NCBI GenBank assembly: GCA_027559495.1 | Contig: JAMXSV010000028.1 | Coordinates: forward strand, 2,108,001 to 2,172,000 | From: Aurifilum marmelostoma | Taxonomy: Eukaryota > Ascomycota > Sordariomycetes > Diaporthales > Cryphonectriaceae | DNA: 64,000 nucleotides | Reading direction: 5' to 3' | Part shown: piece by piece, positions 47,809-59,642 of the stretch | How positions within the stretch are numbered: the stretch's first letter is position 1 | Layout of the letters: the number at the start of each line of letters is the position of its first letter | The notes under the pieces: model-generated | The model's database searches: none | Told to the model about the DNA's origin: nothing | What the model saw: the letters and a program-made list of their open reading frames with translations, nothing else | Position numbers and translations under genes: made by a program

Positions 47809-50185
47809 ATGGCCTCCACCCCAGAGCATTCCGCGCCCGTGAGGCCAAGCCCACAAGGAGAGGAGGACCCCTTGAGTGCCAAGGAGATCCTGTCGGAGCT
47901 GTTGGCTCGGTTCTGCAGCTTTGACGACCAAGACACGTACGGATCTCTTCTAGACCAGGCTCTCAGCGCGCAGACTGAGAACTTTGCCGTCCGCTTCGGC
48001 CCTGAGAAGGCCGACATCGCCATCGATCTCAGGGAGCGTGAGCTGAAAACACTCCTGCAGGTGCAGGCGGACAAGAAGGACGACAACGTCACCTGGATGT
48101 GAGTAGTATCATCACCTCTGGAGACAACTCCTCTCAGGGGCCTACTTCTGTTCACGAGACGACACTTTTCTAATCAAAAGCAAATCTAAACTACGATTGG
48201 CAGCAACATCTGGTCCCCTGACAGGAACTCTGATGTCGTGGAAGCAATTGCGGCCAAGTACAAATTCTCCACACGGCTGAAGGAGACCATCGCGGGCTGG
48301 GACGGGGCGAGGAGGCTGGTCGCCCGGAGCCTGGCCACCCGAGGCCAGGCCAGGAACCGACCTCATGCGTCCCTGCGGGGTGCAGACATTGGCATGCCCA
48401 AGCCCAGGCTGCGGCCGACGTTTCGCAGGCATGCAGACCCGGAGAGAGGTCCAGACCATGATGAAGAGATCGAGAGGCGCGGTGCTGGCCCGCGCCACGA
48501 CAAGAAAGCGCTCCATGAGGAGGATCTTGACATGTACAGGCTGCTGCAGACTCAATACAACTACACCACCATCGACCATGGCCCCAGCTGTAAGCTGATC
48601 TTGATGATTCAACCCCCCCTTCCCCATTCCCAAGGGTCCTTTCGTGATCAGGCAAGGCATGGAGAATCTAATCCCGCGGCAGTCATCTGCATAGGAGCAA
48701 ACTACCTTCACCACCGTCCAAGGCCCGACAAGAACGCAGATGAGCCTGGAGATCCATACAAGAACCCTGATTCTTTTGTGCCTCCAAAGCATTGGGCTTG
48801 GTATATCCTGACAAACGAGGGTAAGCTGACTCCTCCTCCTCCTTGACCGTTCACCCAATTGTGTGTGACAGGAGGCTGTTGACACCAGAGAAAGGTACCG
48901 TGATATCAATCCACGAGGATCCCAACTTTGAAAATAGCAATGGAATCAACACGGAGGAGCAGCGGGACACGGAGCTGGCCAATATGCGGAAGAACACGAG
49001 AGACCTCCTGCATCAACTGTCCAGACCAGGCATGTCGGTCTATAAAAGCAGGGTGTCGGCCCGGAAGGGTGTCAGATCAGACCTGATGAATGCATACCAG
49101 TCTCAAGGCGGCCCCCTTCCGTCAGCCAGGACCACATACCTAGAGTCGTCTCTGACCGTCGATGCTTCGGCAAATCTGTTCTACTATCTCTTCGAGGACT
49201 ACACGGCAGCCACGTCGATTCTTTCAGATTCTAGCCGTGTCCTGGCGAAAGTGGTAGGTTTGATTTTCTACCTGGTGCATAAGCAGCACCTCCTCCATCC
49301 GAGCAGAGTGAGAAGAAGCTGACAATCTGGGGCGGCAGACGCACGATGTACTTCACATAACAGTAAGCACTTTCTGAACCGCCCTTACTACCTCCCACCG
49401 CGAGCTCTTGACTGACCACCTGAACCCCCCACACGCAGGACAGGAAGAACAAGGACAAGGACAGCTCCGACATCATCAAGCTCCTCTACGCGCGGAGCAA
49501 GGACCTGCGCCAGCTCAAGCACCTCTTCATAAGCTACGAGAACCTCATCAAGGGCATCATGGCGCTCGGGACCGACACGGCCAGCGACGACAAGGAGTTC
49601 GCCGCGCTGGTGTCCTCGTCGACGAGCCTCCCGGCGGGCGGCGGGCCGGCGCGCGGGGTCAAGCTGAGCCAGAGGGCCTTTGACCGCTTCGACCGGCTCA
49701 GCGTGCGCATGCGCCTGCTCATGCTCGACACGATCGACGAGTACCTGGCCGAGAAGGCCTCGCTGAGCGACACCTACTTCAACCTCATGAGCCAGAAGGA
49801 CTCGCAGGCCACCAGCAAGCTCAACAGGAGCGCCTCGCTGCTCGCCAAGCTGTCCGTCTTCTTCCTGCCCATCAGCTTCATGACCAGCTACTTCTCCGTG
49901 CAGATCCCGGAGCTGACAAACAACTACACGGCCGCCACCTACTGGATCTGCTTCGCCGTCATCGCCGCCATGTCGTTCCTCAGCCTCTTCTTCTTCTCCA
50001 GGCTGCTGATGTTTGTCAGCGACGTCCTGGACGAGAAGGTGGCTGCTACCCAGGACTGGGTCGGGAGGAGGGTCCTGAGGGCCGGCCGTAAGCTCAGCGG
50101 GAAGGAGACTGGTTCGTCGAAAGGCCAGGGTGAGGGTGGGGAAGGCGAAGCAGGGCCCAGTGTGAAAGTATTAGAGGAATTATGA
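47809..50185 (+). CDS. CorA-like membrane protein (Mg2+ transporter superfamily)
   Basis: Fungal CorA/ZntB-like protein with a long N-terminal cytosolic domain and two C-terminal membrane helices. Exons are 47809-48098, 48204-48820, 48889-49253 and 49439-50185, giving 672 aa. Junctions restore family motifs: VTWI joins NIWSPDRNSDVVEAIA, and LTNE joins EKGTVISIHEDPNF. A further 45-nt intron may be removed at 48590-48634 (GTAAGC to CCCAAG), giving 657 aa; both versions are open. Exon 4 starts with the helical rod (KDLRQLKHLFISYENLI). The membrane helices are LSVFFLPISFMTSYFSV and YWICFAVIAAMSFLSLFFF, separated by IPELTNNYTAAT. The canonical GMN signature of true CorA channels is absent, so the transported ion is uncertain. 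The 185-nt last intron might hide a small exon. Confidence 0.85.
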
Positions 50186-50725
50186 GTAATCGCTAGTTTT
50201 CGAGAAAAGAGGAAAGGGTTCTCGTTATGGTCTGACACACAACGTTGTAACTTTGGGAGGCCCATGGCCAGAGACCAATTGCCATACCTTGAGAGGAGAT
50301 GGAGGCTGCCCTGCCGTGTACAGTATCACCACGGCGTTGTTGGACAGACATTCGTGTTATTGTGAGGGTACTCATTATTCACAAGACGATTGGTTGGGAT
50401 ATTCGCGACAACCCTATGGGGCATCTCGCAAGTGAACAGAGAAATAAACCGAGATTCGAGGCTTGCATTGTATAACATGTACAGAAAACCAAAATTCGCA
50501 GCGTTATTCGAATGTTCATCACCGCCGTGCGCCTTATCGTCCCTCCCTCACATAGGATGAAAACGGGGTTTCCTGGAAAATACTGCTGCCTATATCCAGT
50601 CCACACGTCATTTCTTTTCTCTTTTTTTTTTTGTATTAACAAGGTCGTAAATTCGTGAGATCATGCCAGCCTTGAGACTCCCCGTTATTATGTCCCATCC
50701 AGGACCAATGCGACGGCCCCCGTTA
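50186..50725. other. Convergent intergenic spacer
   Basis: 3' flanks of the CorA-like gene and the GPI-type gene on the opposite strand. A T-rich run lies near 50620-50633. No gene seen. Confidence 0.5.
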
Positions 50726-51511
50726 TCATATACCAATCATACCGAATCCAACCCCGGCAGCAGCAACCCCAGCCATGACACCAACACACGGCACGCCCGT
50801 GGGCCTCGCGGCGGCATTTGCACTGCCCACGCTGAAACCTGCCGTCGCGCCAGCGGTGCAGTACGAGTCCTGGATGCCAAAGCACGCCACACTGCTCAGG
50901 CTGCTGCAGATGCTGGTGGCGGTCGCCGTCGCATACGTCGCAGCCCCGCTGCCCCCGACCGTCGTGCTGCCGCCTACGACAATGGTCACGCCGCCACCGC
51001 TGCCGCCATTCCCCTCCAGGTCAGCCGTGCACGCTGCATAGTTCCTGCTGCAGGCGGAGACGGCGCTCGAGCACGCGGCGGCGTTGCTGAAGCTGGTGGC
51101 GAGGTACGGGAACGAGAAGTAGCCGTTCTGGACGTAGCTCGCCGAGGCGGTGGTGGTGGGCGGCTTGTACGAGGACGGGGCGGTGCCCGTGCAGACGTCT
51201 CCCGAGGGGCAGCAGGCGGGCGAGCTCGAGGCGTCGAGCGTGCAGGCCTGGCCCGAGGCGCAGCAGATGCCGCTGAAGGCAGACCCTTCAGAGGCGCACG
51301 AGTAGGTCCCTGAGATGCAGCCGTCGCTCGTCGCCCTGGCGAAGAGGGCCTCTGCGGGCGTGGCGGCGTGGTAGCGGCGGGCTGGTGATGGTGTCTGGGC
51401 GGCCTGGAAGGGTTGTGCCTCTGCGTTGGCGAGGACAGTGGACGAAGAGAGGAGGAAGAGGAATGTGGTGATGCCCAACAGAGGCGCAGAGAGGAGATGC
51501 CCTCGTCTCAT
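50726..51511 (-). CDS. Small secreted, probably GPI-anchored Cys/Ser-rich protein
   Basis: Single-exon gene, 261 aa, ATG at 51511. The signal peptide (about 1-29) contains LLGITTFLFLLSSSTVLA. A cysteine-rich segment follows at about 65-108 (GCISGTYSC, GICCASGQACTL, PACCPSGDVC), with spacing like a short disulphide-knotted wall domain. The middle has YFSFPYLATSFSNAAACSSAVSACSRNYAACTADL, then a Gly/Thr/Val stretch (GGGVTIVVGGSTTVGGSG) and a further cysteine pair. The end (VPCVGVMAGVAAAGVGFGMIGI) is a short hydrophobic GPI-type tail. This resembles a widespread fungal family of GPI-anchored proteins without assigned function; location in the wall or membrane is inferred. Confidence 0.8.
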   Translation of the reverse strand: MRRGHLLSAPLLGITTFLFLLSSSTVLANAEAQPFQAAQTPSPARRYHAATPAEALFARATSDGCISGTYSCASEGSAFSGICCASGQACTLDASSSPACCPSGDVCTGTAPSSYKPPTTTASASYVQNGYFSFPYLATSFSNAAACSSAVSACSRNYAACTADLEGNGGSGGGVTIVVGGSTTVGGSGAATYATATATSICSSLSSVACFGIQDSYCTAGATAGFSVGSANAAARPTGVPCVGVMAGVAAAGVGFGMIGI

Positions 51512-52589
51512 GGTTTTTTCTCTCTTTTTTTTCTTTCTTTTCTTCCTCCTGTGATGTCAGATGGTGGTGGCAAGTGCTGGTGAAGAAGGTGAACAGCCAA
51601 GAGCCTGATCCCTGAGCTTAAAGATCAGCCAGAAGGTGTTGTCTTGATAAATGGTTGGTTGGCAGAGAGGCTGGGGTGCAGAATCCGTCTCCGGGTGTTG
51701 GGCGAAGTGAGACTATTTGAGAGGCAAATCAATGGCAACAAAAAATAAGCAAGCTTGATTCAATGCTGAGAAACATGCTTAAAAGTATGAACTATATAAG
51801 CTGCTCGTAAGATCCATCCCCCAAGCAAGAGAGAGGAGGGAGGAGGGCTGAGTGGTTGGGTGGGTTTGCGGTCATTGTCGAATAAGGTGGCTGGTTGACC
51901 CTTTCAAACAGCGCCTCCAATATGCGGGCCAAGAAGATCAGGGCTTACCATTACAGGATTCTGTGAGGATACTGTAGCATGTGCCTGACATAATCCATGC
52001 CGAGGCAGGGAAACAGGCAGGTGCCAGACCCTGATTGGGATTGCTGCCCTGTAATCAGCAGAAGCCACCTCTTCCTCTATTTTTCCAGAATGCAAGCTCG
52101 GGTTTCCAAGCTTCCCATCCTCAGTAATCAACTTACCGCTGGAGGGCATGTTTTGTTTAGGGACCACCTTGTTAGGGGTAGTACTGCCTACTGTAGGGCC
52201 TGTGGCATGCGCTCTGGGTGGTGGGACCCTTGCAGTTGTGAGCTCTGGGCGGTATCTGGGTGATGTCATTAGGTCGACACAGCAGCCTGCAACCCTGGGG
52301 GGGGGGGGCAGCTGCCAACCCCGCAGCCCACCACTGTAGATATCAGATAGACAGGGATCTTTTGGCGGGGTGTCACCAGAGCAAGACGCTGTCAGGCTAG
52401 GTTTGTGCTGTGAGGTCTGCTGATCACGACATGGTATCAAGTCAAGAAAGTCATTGGAAACTTTAGCATCAGGTGTGCTATCAGATGTTCTAGAAATGTT
52501 CTGGGATTGAGTCAAATTTCAGACTGCGACTGCAGCTGCACTACTCAGCACCATCTCGTGGGTGTCTCAGCATCAGTACCGGTACCCAT
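51512..52589. other. Intergenic, no gene seen
   Basis: 51512-51900 is the leader and promoter of the GPI-type gene. The rest contains a G-run near 52298-52307 and short frames only. It ends at the stop of the next minus-strand gene. Confidence 0.5.
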
Positions 52590-53579
52590 CTATAATCTGG
52601 CTCGCACACGTCGGAGTGTTGATTGGAGCCGCCTTAGTGCTGTCGGATCTGGTCTCTGGCTGGCCTGACTGTTGTCCCTGATCTGCTGAACCTCCGCCCG
52701 AGCCTCTTGGACTATGTCCCCGAGATCACCCCAAACCTCATCCGTGTAGCCCGTGAGAACTCGATTCCAGTCCTCAAGCCACAGCTGGCCCGCCTCGGCC
52801 GGATCCGTGACACCCAGATGCATAAAGCTGCTGCCATCCGGGTCGCGCAAGAATTCCGGTACAAAGTTGAGCATGTTGTTCCAGTCCGAGGCCGAGATCT
52901 GGTCTGGTGATCCGTCCTCAAACAGTGTCTGGCGTAGTTTTCTCAGCTCCGCCTCCGTGAGCCTCATCTGTCCCTCATATTCTGGGGTCTCCTCGTCCAC
53001 CTGCGATAGCAGACGGACGACCTCGACACCATCTCGTTCCTGCTGTTCGGCCACGGACGACGTAGTGACGTCTCGTGATGCTCTGTCGCTGGGGTATTGC
53101 GAGACTCCAGCACTCGTCGTCTCCCATGCACCATCCAGACCCACAGGCTCCGTGGGGACGAACACACTTGTGCTGTCCAAGAAATCAGAAAAGGCTGCTT
53201 CCTCGGCAGCAACATGGGTATCGGCATGTCCTGGTCGGAAGGTGGCGCCGCTGGTGGTCGACGCGGCGGTCGAAGAAGAAGAAGAGGTTTCGGCTGGAAG
53301 ACCGGCTTCTCTGGCTGCTGATGATGAATGCCCAGACTTGCCTGAGGAAGCCACACCAGCCAGATCGCTCGCTGTCGGTGTGCTCTGCAGGACACTTCTC
53401 GATAGTCCAGCCGCAGATCGTCCTAAGCGTGCGGCAAATGAGTCACCACCGCTCGATTGCCTCAGAGCCCCCTGGTCATTTTCATTTTTGGCAACTCCTT
53501 TGCCTTTATCATTCACACCATTCTGCTGAGATCCGGAAGCATCCGGCATATCACCGTCACCTGCTGGCTCAGACCCCAT
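52590..53579 (-). CDS. Conserved-looking protein of unknown function
   Basis: 329 aa from the ATG at 53579. The frame is open for 25 more codons to a TTG at 53654 and then hits a stop, so the ATG at 53579 is preferred; an upstream coding exon cannot be excluded. The N-terminal 200 residues are Ser/Ala/Gly-rich and disordered. The C-terminal part is ordered and looks conserved: LTEAELRKLRQTLFEDG, ISASDWNNMLNFVPEFLRD, then LGVTDPAEAGQLWLEDWNR and TDEVWGDLGDIVQEARAEV. It is acidic, rich in Trp and helical, with no signal peptide or membrane segment. I know no function. The last 20 residues are basic. Confidence 0.7.
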   Translation of the reverse strand: MGSEPAGDGDMPDASGSQQNGVNDKGKGVAKNENDQGALRQSSGGDSFAARLGRSAAGLSRSVLQSTPTASDLAGVASSGKSGHSSSAAREAGLPAETSSSSSTAASTTSGATFRPGHADTHVAAEEAAFSDFLDSTSVFVPTEPVGLDGAWETTSAGVSQYPSDRASRDVTTSSVAEQQERDGVEVVRLLSQVDEETPEYEGQMRLTEAELRKLRQTLFEDGSPDQISASDWNNMLNFVPEFLRDPDGSSFMHLGVTDPAEAGQLWLEDWNRVLTGYTDEVWGDLGDIVQEARAEVQQIRDNSQASQRPDPTALRRLQSTLRRVRARL

Positions 53580-55433
53580 CCTGGCCCTCGGATGAACGGC
53601 TCTCGGAATGGAGGGGAGAGGAGAGCCCGGGGTGGGGGGCAAGACGACTCCCAATTGTGTTCAACGTCCTGGCTGTTGAAGGATTAGGAGTATCTCATCC
53701 CTGAGCATGAGTGACTGCCAATTCCCGTATTGTAGGAGACGAGTTTCAATAGTGTGACTCCCACACTTCAGATTGCTGCTGACGTTGGCCTGGAGGGATT
53801 GATTATGTGACTGGAGCTCACAGGGGTGTGAGGCTGCGGGGCTGATGATGATGACCAAAAGTATGAAGTGACACAACAACAACAATTGACAATTGCGGCA
53901 AGCTTTTTGTAAGCGACCAGATGTACCTGCTGAGGTTGACGAGTAGTTTGTGGTAGGATGTCCGAGGTTAAGTTTTGGGGATGCACAAAAGGACGGAATA
54001 CCACCTGTCAGGACTGGGTTTTAGGGAAGGGCCACTAATGCAACCCCGAGGTACAGGTGCTATAGAACTATGTCAATCTATGTACACACTATAAAGTGAT
54101 CAGCCCAAGCTGCAGCTGGATCAATGAAACGTGAGGACTGGATGCATGACTTATGCATGACATGGACCTGGCAGGGTACCTGGTAGAGAGGGGGGAGAGT
54201 ACCATATCGGAACAAAGATGAAAAAAAGGAAGAAAAAAAAAATCAAAGGCATAGAGGTTGAATAGGAAGGTGAATGCCCCACGATACTTGAGGCTTTCAC
54301 TGTGGAAGGACCTTCTGGAAGGGCCCAAAATGGACCCCACATTCCACGTTGGACATCACTAGCTCCGTTTTGCCAGCAGGACTTGGGCAGCACTGTCCAC
54401 TCAAGGTTGACCTGGTGCCCCGGCGAGGCCTGCCTGAGCTCTGCCCTGGTGTGTTGGTAGTTTCTGTCAAGACCACCCAGCACTGGAGCCCAGAGCTTGG
54501 AGCCTCGTGGTTTTCTACCTGACCTGACCTCATCTCTTTGCCAACCTGCAACCTCACAACAATTATCTCTCAACGACATCATACCCCGCACCACCTGCCA
54601 TCACCACAACAACCCATTTTCCACAACACTTCTGATTGCTTTCTGAGGGCAATCCAACCGGTCTTGCAGCTCAACTGGCTCTGCCCCTCTCTTCTGTTTT
54701 GGTGAGTGCAGCCCAAGTCTACTGCGTCCCCCGAGTCCTGTGCTTGCAGACTCCAAAACCAGCTGCCCTGTCATCCGTGGCCGCTCTTTGTGCTGCGTGA
54801 CCTCGCAGGACCTCACATACCTCGTCAACACCCCAAAGCTGCTGCAGCCATAGGAAGGCGGTGTCGCGTGGACCAGGACAGCAAGCATCCACTCGCACCT
54901 GCACCCCTCGCCTCGCTCTCTCTCCTTACCCTCATTGCCCAATCTAGCCAGACCAGCCTGTCCAGCTGGAGATCCCTTACGTCTTTGTGTTGGGGCTTTT
55001 CTTTGCTGCAGTGAGCCCGTTCTGCCGCGGCAGCCACAGCCCACCAGCAGTGAGAGCTTGCTCTGTCGCTCCTCCACATCCACGCCCCATCCCACCTCAC
55101 CTGGCCTCAACCCTGCTGCTCTCTGTCGTGGAAGCAAGCCTCAACTGCGCTGCCTGCATCTAACAGAGTTACTTCTGCTTTTAGCTTCCTATCCCCTCCC
55201 GCCACATTTCCAACCACATCGCCGCTCAACCCATTTTTCGCCTCCTACATCTCTCCATCCGCATACCGGTCTCAGAACTCGTCTCGAGTTTGCCGCCGAC
55301 CAGACACTTCTCCCCACTGAAGCGACTGAACCGGTCTCGTGCTACCAAGATACATCATTCCGTCCACGTCCCGTTCACCAGCTCACTGTAGCGTGGAGGC
55401 CGTCCTTCACCTACACTCACGACAATCGCAACC
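53580..55433. other. Divergent region; long pyrimidine-rich leader of the PP2A B subunit gene
   Basis: 53580-54000 is upstream of the minus-strand gene. 54550-55433 is strongly C/T-rich on the + strand with stretches of CTC/CTGC, as in long fungal 5' leaders, and ends in CAACCATGG. The long minus-strand frame over 54601-55137 is a composition shadow. No gene seen. Confidence 0.45.
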
Positions 55434-57374
55434 ATGGTGGACTCAGAACCTGGCTCGCCAACGTGGAAGTTCACACAGTACGTACCCCCCCCCCCCGCAT
55501 ACCACCCCTCCCGGTCTCTGTCACCCATACATGTTTGTTACCGATGGCGGCGGCGCCGTCGGTCCTGTCTTGCGAGAGCGTCGAATCAGCGCGTCAATCA
55601 TCTCGCTGCCGTAAAGCTGACAAATGACAAAGATGCTTCGGAGACAAGGGCGATGTGGAGGATATCACGGAAGGTACGGGTCCTGCGTTGTTCTTCAATA
55701 TCCACGCGTACTGCCAGCACAGGCCTTGCTAACCCCGAGGCCGCAGCCGATATCATATCGACTGTTGAATTCGACCACACGGGAAACTACCTGGCGACCG
55801 GCGACAAGGGTGGCCGGGTCGTGCTCTTTGAACGCAACGAGACTGTGAGTGACGTTTCTCCTGCTGGCTCGTCACCGACGCGATGTGTCGCCGGCAGCTT
55901 CTGACTGAAGCGATAGAAAAAAACCTGCGAGTACAAGTTCCACACCGAGTTTCAATCCCACGAGCCCGAATTCGATTACCTCAAGTCCCTCGAGATCGAA
56001 GAAAAGATCAACAAGATCAAATGGTGCCGCCGACAGAACGCTTCCCACTACCTCCTGTCTACCAACGACAAGACCATCAAGCTATGGAAAGTCTTCGAGA
56101 AGTCCCTGAAGGTGGTGGCCGAGAACAACCTCTCGAACGAGGCCACCCCGGGCGGCATTGCAGGCGGTGGCGGCGCACCGCGGGCGCTGCCCAGTGCTAT
56201 CAAGAGTGCGGGTGATCTCAAGCTGCCTCGTCTGACACATCACGACACGGTCGTCGCAGCTGTTCCCCGGAAGACATACGCGAATGCCCATGCCTATCAC
56301 ATCAACAGCATATCCGTCAACAGCGACGGGGAGACGTTTATTAGCAGCGACGATCTCCGCATAAATCTGTGGAACCTCAACATCCAGGACCAGAGTTTCA
56401 ACATCGTGGACATCAAGCCCGCCAACATGGAGGAGCTGACCGAGGTCATCACGGCTGCCGAGTTCCACCCCATGAGCTGCAACTGGTTCATGTATGCGAG
56501 CTCCAAGGGCACGATCAAGCTGGCGGACATGCGTGAGAGCGCACTCTGCGACCAACACGCCAAGCGTAAGAACATCCCTTGTCCATAACGACTAAAGTCC
56601 TTCTCCTCCTCCACTTTGACCTTGTGGCAGCTCCAGCTCCCTGCGCGTATGGTCGCATGGCTGATTATCTACCTCGCACAGTATTCGAGCAAGAGGAAGA
56701 CCCATCGGCGAGGTCCTTCTTCTCAGAGATCATCTCGTCAATCTCGGACGTAAGGTTCTCATACGATGGCAGATACATCCTCTCCAGAGACTACCTAACC
56801 GTCAAGATCTGGGACGTCAATATGGAAAGGCAACCGGTCAAGACCATCCCGATCCACGAGCACCTCCGGCCCCGGCTCTGCGACACGTACGAGAATGACA
56901 GCATTTTCGACAAGTTTGAGGTTGTGTTCTCTGGCGATGCCAAGAACGTGATGACGGGCAGTTACAACAACAACTTCATGATCTACCCATCCGACCCGGA
57001 GAAGGAGGTGGAGGTTGTGCTGCAGGCAGACAAGTCAGCCTTCAAGGCCAAGAAGGTTGGCGTGCCGACACCCATCAACGCCTCAACAAGCCCCACTGCC
57101 AATGGGGGTAAGAAGAATGGGTCTCGGTCTGGCAGCCCTGCAGGTGCACAGAGAATGCGCAAGGAGACAGATGCAGACCAGATTGACTTCAACAAGAAGA
57201 TCCTGCACATGAGCTGGCATCCTTTCGAGGACAGCATCGCCATTGCAGCTACTAACAATGTGAGTGACACCCCTTGCCCTCCCCCCCAAGCCTTCCCCTC
57301 CAAACTTGGGTATGCTGGGTGTCTTATTCCCTGCTGACATGTTGCTGCAGCTGTTCGTTTTCTCAGCATTGTAG
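55434..57374 (+). CDS. CDC55: PP2A regulatory subunit B (B55/Cdc55)
   Basis: WD40-propeller B-type regulatory subunit directing protein phosphatase 2A, important in mitotic exit, septation and growth (Cdc55 in yeast, RGB-1 in Neurospora). Six exons: 55434-55477, 55633-55673, 55747-55844, 55917-56565, 56682-57259 and 57351-57374, giving 477 aa. Splicing yields the family N-terminus SPTWKFTQCFGDKGDVEDI, then STVEFDHTGNYLATGDKGG. Diagnostic motifs include HEPEFDYLKSLEIEEKINK, NDKTIKLWKV, EFHPMSCNWFMYASSKG, SDVRFSYDGRYILSRDYL and FSGDAKNVMTGSYNNNF. The last exon is only LFVFSAL plus stop, yet it completes the final blade (AIAATNN before the junction). The second acceptor is AAG, slightly unusual. 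A 13-nt C-run lies in intron 1. A Gly/Ala insert (GGIAGGGGA) lies near residue 140. Confidence 0.96.
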
Positions 57375-59642
57375 AGCTCTAGCATACAATCATCGTCATT
57401 TGATGCTCCTAGCATATTCCTTCATGTGCCTTGGCTGTCCGCTACTGGGGTCCCTGATCTGCTCTCTCATAAATTCCTCATTCTCTCCCTCTCACAATTC
57501 CTACTGCCCACTTACTACACGTCTTTGCCCCTCAGTGTGGACCAGCTTGGCAATGGATATGGCAATACTTGTTGGACTCTCTTACTGGGGCTCGAAGCCT
57601 GCATGGAAGGTGATGGAACTTGGCGATCTAAGGCTGGGCAAGGGGAAAATTTGCAAGCCCGTCTCTCCAGCATGCACTTGGAAGAAACATACTGGGTGGT
57701 GCTGGAGTGCTGCTGTGGCGAGGAGGCAGCTGGTGAAGGCAGATGCATTAGAGCTGGTGGGGAGGCAAAACAAGTCTGTTTGGCATAGAGCCTCCTTCAG
57801 TGCACAGAAGACAAGAGACATGATTAGAAAGATTGATTGTTTAACAAGTGGTGGTGATACATGATGGCGCCTACATAATATCCTGTCTGGTAGTGTTCTT
57901 CCATCTCCTCTTGAGAAGTCTTCTCCACGTGATGACCATATGACATTGTAGTCAGTGTGTTCTAGGGGGGCCTTAGGCCTGAAGTCTTATGTGATGAGGT
58001 ATGGTGGTGTTGTGTGTACTCTTAAATGCATTATCGAGGATATGCAATCGTTGTACTACTATTGCAAAATCCTTGGGAGGTCTTGTAGCTACGTTTAAGA
58101 TGTCCTCCCGGGAAGTACATGGACAGAATGTCATCAACAAGCTGACCACTCTGGATACTGCAAGCATGCCGGAATTTAATAACTTCCAGGAAGCCTCCTT
58201 ACAGGACTGAGGCAATGATGCGGGTGTCATGGATACTATGTAATATGAGCCTGCTTTACTTCAGATGCGTCTTTCAAGCACCATGTAGAAAGCGTGTCAC
58301 TTGTATATTGCTATGATTGAGCCGTGAGAGCATCCCATGCTTGGCCATACGTGGTGATCTTTTGCCCCACCATCAGCAATCTTCTATTCCTACATTTGCA
58401 GCACCCTTCCTGTCTCAAAATCCGATATCTTTTTCCTCTCCCATCTTCTTTACTGTCTCTCCCCCCAGCTATTGATACACCATCATCTTAATATTTCCGT
58501 CTACTAATGGAGATGGAGCCAACTCTCGAAAGGCAACTTGTGACACTATACTGTTATGACCCATGCTGACCTCGGAACTCGATACTGTCATGAGTGTTGT
58601 CTATACCTTCTTGTGATGTGATCTAAGCAACTATTCGCAAGATATACGCAGATAGAAGAAGCCTCGGTAAGAGTCGTCTCGTAGAATCACATATTACGGC
58701 CCCAAGAGATGATTTTAGGCCGTCTCAATACGGTACAAATCAATGACAAGCGGACCTCGTTGGATTTGAGCAATAGCGTGCTTGAGAACCACTGGATTCT
58801 AATGCGAATAATCTCTTAGGGCAGTAGGTATCACTGATCGATCATCCCGTCGGTGACTCGAATTACACGTCCTCAATGACGAAGTCATGGGTTTCATACG
58901 TAGGATCAATCTATCCGACGATCTTCACGAGACTGGAAGAGTACTTATTAATCCTCTTTCAAGGGTTGAGATCTATATCGAGCCTCAGATTCATAGTTGA
59001 AACCACATGTGTTCTCTTTCTTTTTCTTCTTTTCCTTTTCGTTACTGCCTAAGAACCTTTGCAGATAGAAGGGCCTCTGATGTCTAATCCAGGACACGCA
59101 AAATAACGACTTGAAAAGACTCGCCGCAAGCCTCAAATGGATCGAGCAACACCTACACATGAGCTAAAGCGATCGTTTGTAAGAAGTAGTCAACATATGG
59201 TGACTAGTGAGCGCCCAAGTTTTTAACTCATAGTAGAGTATCATATGCAATCAAAATTAGTGACGATGAAAGTATATATTATCGTGTCTAAATCGCCGTA
59301 ATTATAGCGGAGTTTGGGCTGTATATCACTGCGCCTGGTTTACACACTACCGTTCGTCGCTCAAAGAAACACAAAAGGTCTTCCTGAACCCGACGAAACC
59401 TTTCTCTTCGAAACTAGACCTCATTAGCAGCGTTGACCTTGAATCACCTGACTATCTTAGCTGTGGGAAAAGCATATGTGCGTCGAGAGAACTCTTCTGA
59501 AGTGAGATCTCTCACGGATACATAAATCCTTCTTTCTGTGCCTCTTTTGCAAGTCTTGAAGATATTTGGTTCCTCATCCTTGCAATCAAACAGAAAATCC
59601 GAATCTATAGTCGACGAGGGAAGGTCGCATCGCAGATTCAAT
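57375..59642. other. 2.3-kb AT-richer intergenic region
   Basis: 3' flank of the PP2A gene, then AT-richer DNA. Frames at 57426-57864 read hydrophobic but lack family features and overlap the likely 3' UTR. No RNA gene or transposon was recognised. Confidence 0.45.

Noticed and set aside
54601..55137. 178-codon minus-strand frame upstream of the PP2A B gene
   Set aside because: It lies antisense to a pyrimidine-rich leader, has no family features and overlaps other open frames on both strands.
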